A DNA stretch of 9,376 nucleotides from Armatimonadota bacterium (lineage in GTDB: Bacteria; Vulcanimicrobiota; JACPDS01), in the NCBI GenBank assembly GCA_016183885.1, contig JACPDS010000135.1:1-9376 (forward strand), in the 5' to 3' direction. The notes beneath the pieces were generated by a model, which ran no database searches, was not told the origin of the DNA, and worked only from the letters and a program-made list of their open reading frames with translations. The position numbers and the translations under genes were made by a program. The number at the start of each line of letters is the position of its first letter. Positions within the stretch are counted from its first letter, which is position 1. Below, in pieces: positions 6,899 through 9,376 of the stretch.

Positions 6899-7783
6899 AT
6901 GCCGGACTTATCAGTAATTATCGTTAATTGGAATGCTAAAGATACTTTAGAGAGTTGTTTAAATTCTCTAAAGGAAGATTTAGCCGGGATAAAAAATGAA
7001 ATTTTTGTAGTGGATAATAACTCTCAAGATGGCAGTATTAATTTAATTAAAGAAAAATTTCATGAGGTAAATTTAATTGAAAATAAAGAAAATTTAGGTT
7101 TTTCTAAAGCTAATAATCAGGCTCTAAGAATATCAAAAGGGGAATTTATTTTGATTTTAAACCCGGATACTTTTATTTTTAAAGGAACAATTAAAAAATT
7201 AATTAATTTTATTAAAATTAATACTCATGCAGGCATGGTGGGACCTAAAATTATAAATCAAGACGGAACCTTGCAGCTTGCCTGTCGAAGAAGCATACCT
7301 AATCCAAAGGTAGTTTTTTTAAAAGTTTTAGGGCTGGATAAAATTTTTCCTAAAAATCCTAAATTATCGCAATATAATTTAACTTATTTAGACGAAAATG
7401 AAATTGCTAAGGTAGAAGCTGTATCAGGTTCCTGTATGCTGATAAGAAGAAAGGCTTTAGAAGAAGTGGGTTTATTTGACGAAGATTATTTTTTATACGC
7501 CGAAGATTTAGATTGGTGTTATCGTTTTATTAAAAAGGGCTGGGAAATTTATTATTATCCCTCCGTTAAGATTCTTCATTATAAAAAGGTTTCCAGCGAA
7601 AAAAGAAGAATATTATCTATTTTAAATTTCTATCAAGCTATGTATATTTTTTATAGAAAGCATTTTTTAAACAAAATATTTATTTTTAACTGGTTAATTT
7701 ATTTTGGAATATTTTTAGGGGCTTTAGGTTCTATAGGGAAAGGTTTATTAAAAGGTTTATTAAATAAGGAGTTAAAGCCGTGA
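6899..7783 (+). CDS. GT2-family glycosyltransferase (rhamnosyltransferase-like)
   Basis: A 294-residue inverting GT-A glycosyltransferase of family GT2, in the group that includes WbbL-like rhamnosyltransferases. Motifs in order are SVIIVNWN at the N-terminus, VVDNNS (37-42), NLGFSKANN (65-73), LILNPD (85-90, metal/nucleotide site), AVSGSCMLIRR (174-184), FDEDYFLYAED (193-203, carrying the catalytic-base ED pair E202-D203), DWCYR (205-209) and HY (227-228). The last 40 residues are hydrophobic (about 261-285) with a basic end, suggesting membrane attachment. I chose the ATG at 6899 because MPDLSVIIVNWN is a standard family start; an in-frame TTG at 6836 would add 21 atypical residues and overlap ugd by 38 nt. 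The nearest purine-rich site (AAGGA at 6881) is rather far, 13 nt away. It is a paralogue of the N-terminal domain of the protein at 131-2404 and shows what that domain lost. Its stop overlaps the next start (GTGA). The sugar donor is unknown. Confidence 0.92.
   Translation: MPDLSVIIVNWNAKDTLESCLNSLKEDLAGIKNEIFVVDNNSQDGSINLIKEKFHEVNLIENKENLGFSKANNQALRISKGEFILILNPDTFIFKGTIKKLINFIKINTHAGMVGPKIINQDGTLQLACRRSIPNPKVVFLKVLGLDKIFPKNPKLSQYNLTYLDENEIAKVEAVSGSCMLIRRKALEEVGLFDEDYFLYAEDLDWCYRFIKKGWEIYYYPSVKILHYKKVSSEKRRILSILNFYQAMYIFYRKHFLNKIFIFNWLIYFGIFLGALGSIGKGLLKGLLNKELKP
7766..7771 (+). promoter_or_regulatory. Shine-Dalgarno supporting the GTG start of the export gene
   Basis: AAGGAG lies inside the end of the preceding glycosyltransferase gene, with 8 nt between it and the GTG at 7780. 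The GTG overlaps the upstream TGA by 4 nt (GTGA). The resulting N-terminus is a clean signal peptide, which supports this start codon. Confidence 0.7.
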
Positions 7784-9231
7784 AAATTAATTTATTTTTA
7801 ATAATTTTCATTTTTATTTTGAATACTTTAGCTTTTTCTCAAGGCAAAGAAGATTTTAGAGATGTTTTTCAAAATAAAGAGAATACTAAAATTCCCCGAG
7901 GCGCTACTCAATCCGGCAATTTAGAATATGTTGATTATAAAACTTATAAATTGGATACAGGAGATAACTTAGTTTTATCTTTATATGGTAAAAATTTTGA
8001 AGAATTTAAAATGACTGTAAATCCCATCGGAAAAATTTATTTTCCATATTTAGGCGATTTTTATGTTCGCGGTCTAACCTTAGAACAATTTGACAATAAA
8101 TTAAATGAAATTTTAAAAAAATATTATGTGGGAATAAAAGCTTCTGTGGATTTAACCAGTGTTAGAACTTTTAGAGTAAGCATCTTGGGAGAAGTTCAAA
8201 AACCCGGCAATTATTTAGTTGATCCATTTAACAGAATTTTAGATTTAATAGGTTTAGCCGAAGGAATTACTAAAATCGGCTCTTTAGCTAATATAGAACT
8301 AAGAAGAAAAGGAGAAAATAAAAAAGTCGATATTTTTCGGGTTATGTTTTTGGGCGAAGCTAAAGAAAATTTAAATTTAGAGCCCGGCGATATAATTTAT
8401 GTTCCCGCAAGAAAAGATTCGGTTAAGATACTTGGAGAAATAATGCGTCCCGGGATTTATGAACTTTATAAAGATAAAGATTCAAAGATAAAAGATATAA
8501 TGGAATTATCCGGCGGAGTTACGGGAGAAGCTTCGATTAAAAATATTTGGCTGGAAAGATTAACCTTTAATAATCAAAAGAAAATAATTAAAGGAGAAGA
8601 GTTGGAAAACTTATCTTTGCAAAATAATGATTTAATAGTTATTCCATCGATTGCCTTATTTCAAGATACAATTACTTTAAGAGGAGAATTCCAATATCTT
8701 TTTGTTTCGGTAAAATTTCCTGAAGTTAATAAAATGCAAAATGATAAAGGTTTTGTAAAAAAGAGTTTTTACAACTTAAAAGAAGGGGAAAAGATTTTAG
8801 ATGTGATTAATAATGTTGGCGGAGTAACAGAAAGAGCCAATTTATCCCAAGCTCAAATTGAGCGTTTAAACGCTAACGGAGAAAGAGAAATTATTAAAGT
8901 GGATTTATATAAACTTTTAGTGGAAAAAGATTTAAGCCAGAATTATATTCTTCTTAGTGGGGATATTTTTTCAGTTCCGGCATTATTTGACGTGGTTTTT
9001 GTGGTAGGAGAAGTAAGAAATTCCGGAGCTTTTCCGTATAACAGCAAGAATATAAAAGAATATATCGCCCAAGCCGGCGGATTTCAGGAATATGCCCGGT
9101 TTTCTAATATTAAAATTATCAGGGGAGATGAAAATAATCATAAAATATTTAATTTTAATTTTAATAATATTCTGCAAAATAAACTTCTCCATACCCATTA
9201 TCAATATCCCAACTACAATCAGAACCGCTAA
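7780..9231 (+). CDS. SLBB-repeat polysaccharide export protein (Wza-like), C-terminus broken
   Basis: A secreted polysaccharide export protein, 483 residues as read, expected in the periplasm/outer membrane as part of the glycan exit channel. Residues 1-20 are a signal peptide (MKIN, a long hydrophobic core, then AFS before Q21). There is no lipobox cysteine, unlike E. coli Wza, a lipoprotein. Residues 55-130 are the Poly_export domain (YKLDTGDNL, IGKIYFPYLG, VRGLT). SLBB repeats follow: 133-209 (ILGEVQKPGNY to GDIIYVP), 216-288 (ILGEIMRPGIY to NNDLIVIP), a divergent one at 297-400 (LRGEF to GDIFSVP), and a fourth from 406 (VVGEVRNSGAF, AQAGGF). The fourth never reaches its closing GDxxxVP strand: after about residue 468 the peptide becomes a Tyr/His/Asn/Pro-rich run that does not look like SLBB, and the DNA composition changes at the same point (about 9184). 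The true gene is probably longer and is interrupted or misassembled here. The GTG start overlaps the upstream stop. Confidence 0.88.
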   Translation: MKINLFLIIFIFILNTLAFSQGKEDFRDVFQNKENTKIPRGATQSGNLEYVDYKTYKLDTGDNLVLSLYGKNFEEFKMTVNPIGKIYFPYLGDFYVRGLTLEQFDNKLNEILKKYYVGIKASVDLTSVRTFRVSILGEVQKPGNYLVDPFNRILDLIGLAEGITKIGSLANIELRRKGENKKVDIFRVMFLGEAKENLNLEPGDIIYVPARKDSVKILGEIMRPGIYELYKDKDSKIKDIMELSGGVTGEASIKNIWLERLTFNNQKKIIKGEELENLSLQNNDLIVIPSIALFQDTITLRGEFQYLFVSVKFPEVNKMQNDKGFVKKSFYNLKEGEKILDVINNVGGVTERANLSQAQIERLNANGEREIIKVDLYKLLVEKDLSQNYILLSGDIFSVPALFDVVFVVGEVRNSGAFPYNSKNIKEYIAQAGGFQEYARFSNIKIIRGDENNHKIFNFNFNNILQNKLLHTHYQYPNYNQNR

Positions 9232-9241
9232 ATGTAAACCT

Positions 9242-9266
9242 ATGGTATCGCCGCTTTATTTACCAT
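9242..9266. repeat. Small inverted repeat (hairpin) in the foreign tail
   Basis: ATGGTA (9242-9247) pairs perfectly with TACCAT (9261-9266) across a 13-nt loop. There is no T-run after it, so it is not a typical terminator. Its function is unknown and a six-base stem can occur by chance. Confidence 0.35.
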
Positions 9267-9270
9267 GCCT

Positions 9271-9312
9271 GCACCACTAAAAAGCCCACTACAGCCCGAC
9301 TATGCCAACTAC
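9271..9312. repeat. Imperfect ~10-nt tandem repeat
   Basis: Four related units follow each other: GCACCACTA (9271-9279), GCCCACTAC (9284-9292), GCCCGACTAT (9294-9303) and GCCAACTAC (9304-9312). The shared pattern is GCC/GCA followed by ACTA(C/T), with irregular spacing that rules out a strict reading-frame repeat. Nothing similar appears in the polysaccharide genes, which supports a different origin for this tail. No function is proposed. Confidence 0.4.
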
Positions 9313-9329
9313 GCAACGTAAATGTCATG

Positions 9330-9355
9330 GTGTGTTCTTTAATCTTGCTACACAC
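9330..9355. repeat. Second small inverted repeat in the foreign tail
   Basis: GTGTGT (9330-9335) pairs with ACACAC (9350-9355) across a 14-nt loop, and a G-T wobble could extend the stem by one pair. No poly-T tract follows. It could be part of a structured element or chance. Confidence 0.3.
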
Positions 9356-9376
9356 TTTCCCGTAACTCTCATTGTC

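Larger units (their letters stand above)
9184..9376. other. Compositionally foreign tail, possible insertion or chimeric contig end
   Basis: From about 9184 to the window end the DNA changes character. A hand count gives about 43% GC (83 of 193) with 60 C against 23 G on the plus strand, whereas the preceding 9 kb is about 28-30% GC and richer in G than C on this strand. No convincing gene is visible. The minus strand has two short open stretches in different frames: 9376 to 9263, and 9255 leftward past the junction. The second reads as a hydrophobic helix (GLHLAVLIVVGILIMG), so a decayed or cut minus-strand gene is possible. I see no recognisable transposase, terminal inverted repeat or target duplication, but the far end is not in view. 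The exact junction is uncertain by roughly 20 bases. Confidence 0.6.

Noticed and set aside
8983..9204. Minus-strand open frame of 73 codons
   Set aside because: Most of it is antisense to the SLBB gene. Only its upstream extension into the foreign tail looks protein-like, and that part is cut by a stop at 9256-9258, so I mention it only as a possible remnant.
9092..9280. Plus-strand open frame of 62 codons overlapping the end of the export gene
   Set aside because: It is out of frame with the SLBB gene, has no Shine-Dalgarno, and its hydrophobic start comes from AT-rich SLBB coding sequence read in the wrong frame.
9271..9312. CRISPR or integron attC site in the tail repeats
   Set aside because: The units are about 10 nt, imperfect and adjacent, without spacers of CRISPR length, and the paired core sites expected of attC are not present.

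Overview
This window is about 9.4 kb of very AT-rich bacterial DNA (roughly 28-30% GC by eye). Except for its last ~190 bases it is densely packed with plus-strand genes for making and exporting a surface polysaccharide. A family-9 (heptosyltransferase-type) glycosyltransferase domain and a secreted SLBB/Wza-type export protein point to a diderm (Gram-negative-type) bacterium. The strong A+T codon bias and the mixed gene set would suit an uncultured low-GC lineage, but nothing here fixes the phylum.

Layout. Bases 1-120 are an open frame that looks like the tail of an upstream gene. A tightly coupled block follows: a large fused glycosyltransferase (GT2 domain, membrane linker, GT9 domain; 131-2404), a GT4 glycosyltransferase (2401-3504), a radical SAM protein with a C-terminal cysteine set (3498-4562) and a UDP-glucuronate decarboxylase-type SDR (4559-5485). 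These four genes overlap by 4, 7 and 4 nt, so they are probably translationally coupled. An 83-bp gap then holds a possible promoter and a strong Shine-Dalgarno sequence. The second block is UDP-glucose 6-dehydrogenase (TTG start; 5569-6873), a stand-alone GT2 glycosyltransferase (6899-7783) and an SLBB polysaccharide export protein (7780-9231).

How the genes fit together. The dehydrogenase would oxidise UDP-glucose to UDP-glucuronate, and the SDR would decarboxylate that to UDP-xylose. GT2, GT4 and GT9 domains would build the glycan on the cytoplasmic face, and the SLBB protein would take part in export across the periplasm and outer membrane. The radical SAM enzyme is the wild card: its position suggests a modification of a sugar, lipid carrier or small molecule, with no known substrate. 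No initiating sugar-phosphate transferase, flippase, polymerase or chain-length kinase is visible here; they probably lie outside the window.

Main oddities. (1) The GT2 half of the fused enzyme lacks about 20 residues exactly where the family's catalytic ED motif should be, while the reading frame is kept; the paralogue at 6899-7783 has the segment. (2) The fusion of GT2 and GT9 through three predicted membrane helices is unusual. (3) The export protein breaks off inside its fourth SLBB repeat at about base 9184. There the DNA changes abruptly to about 43% GC with a strong excess of C over G and no convincing gene, which suggests an insertion, a rearrangement or a chimeric contig end. I found no RNA gene, CRISPR array or recognisable transposase.
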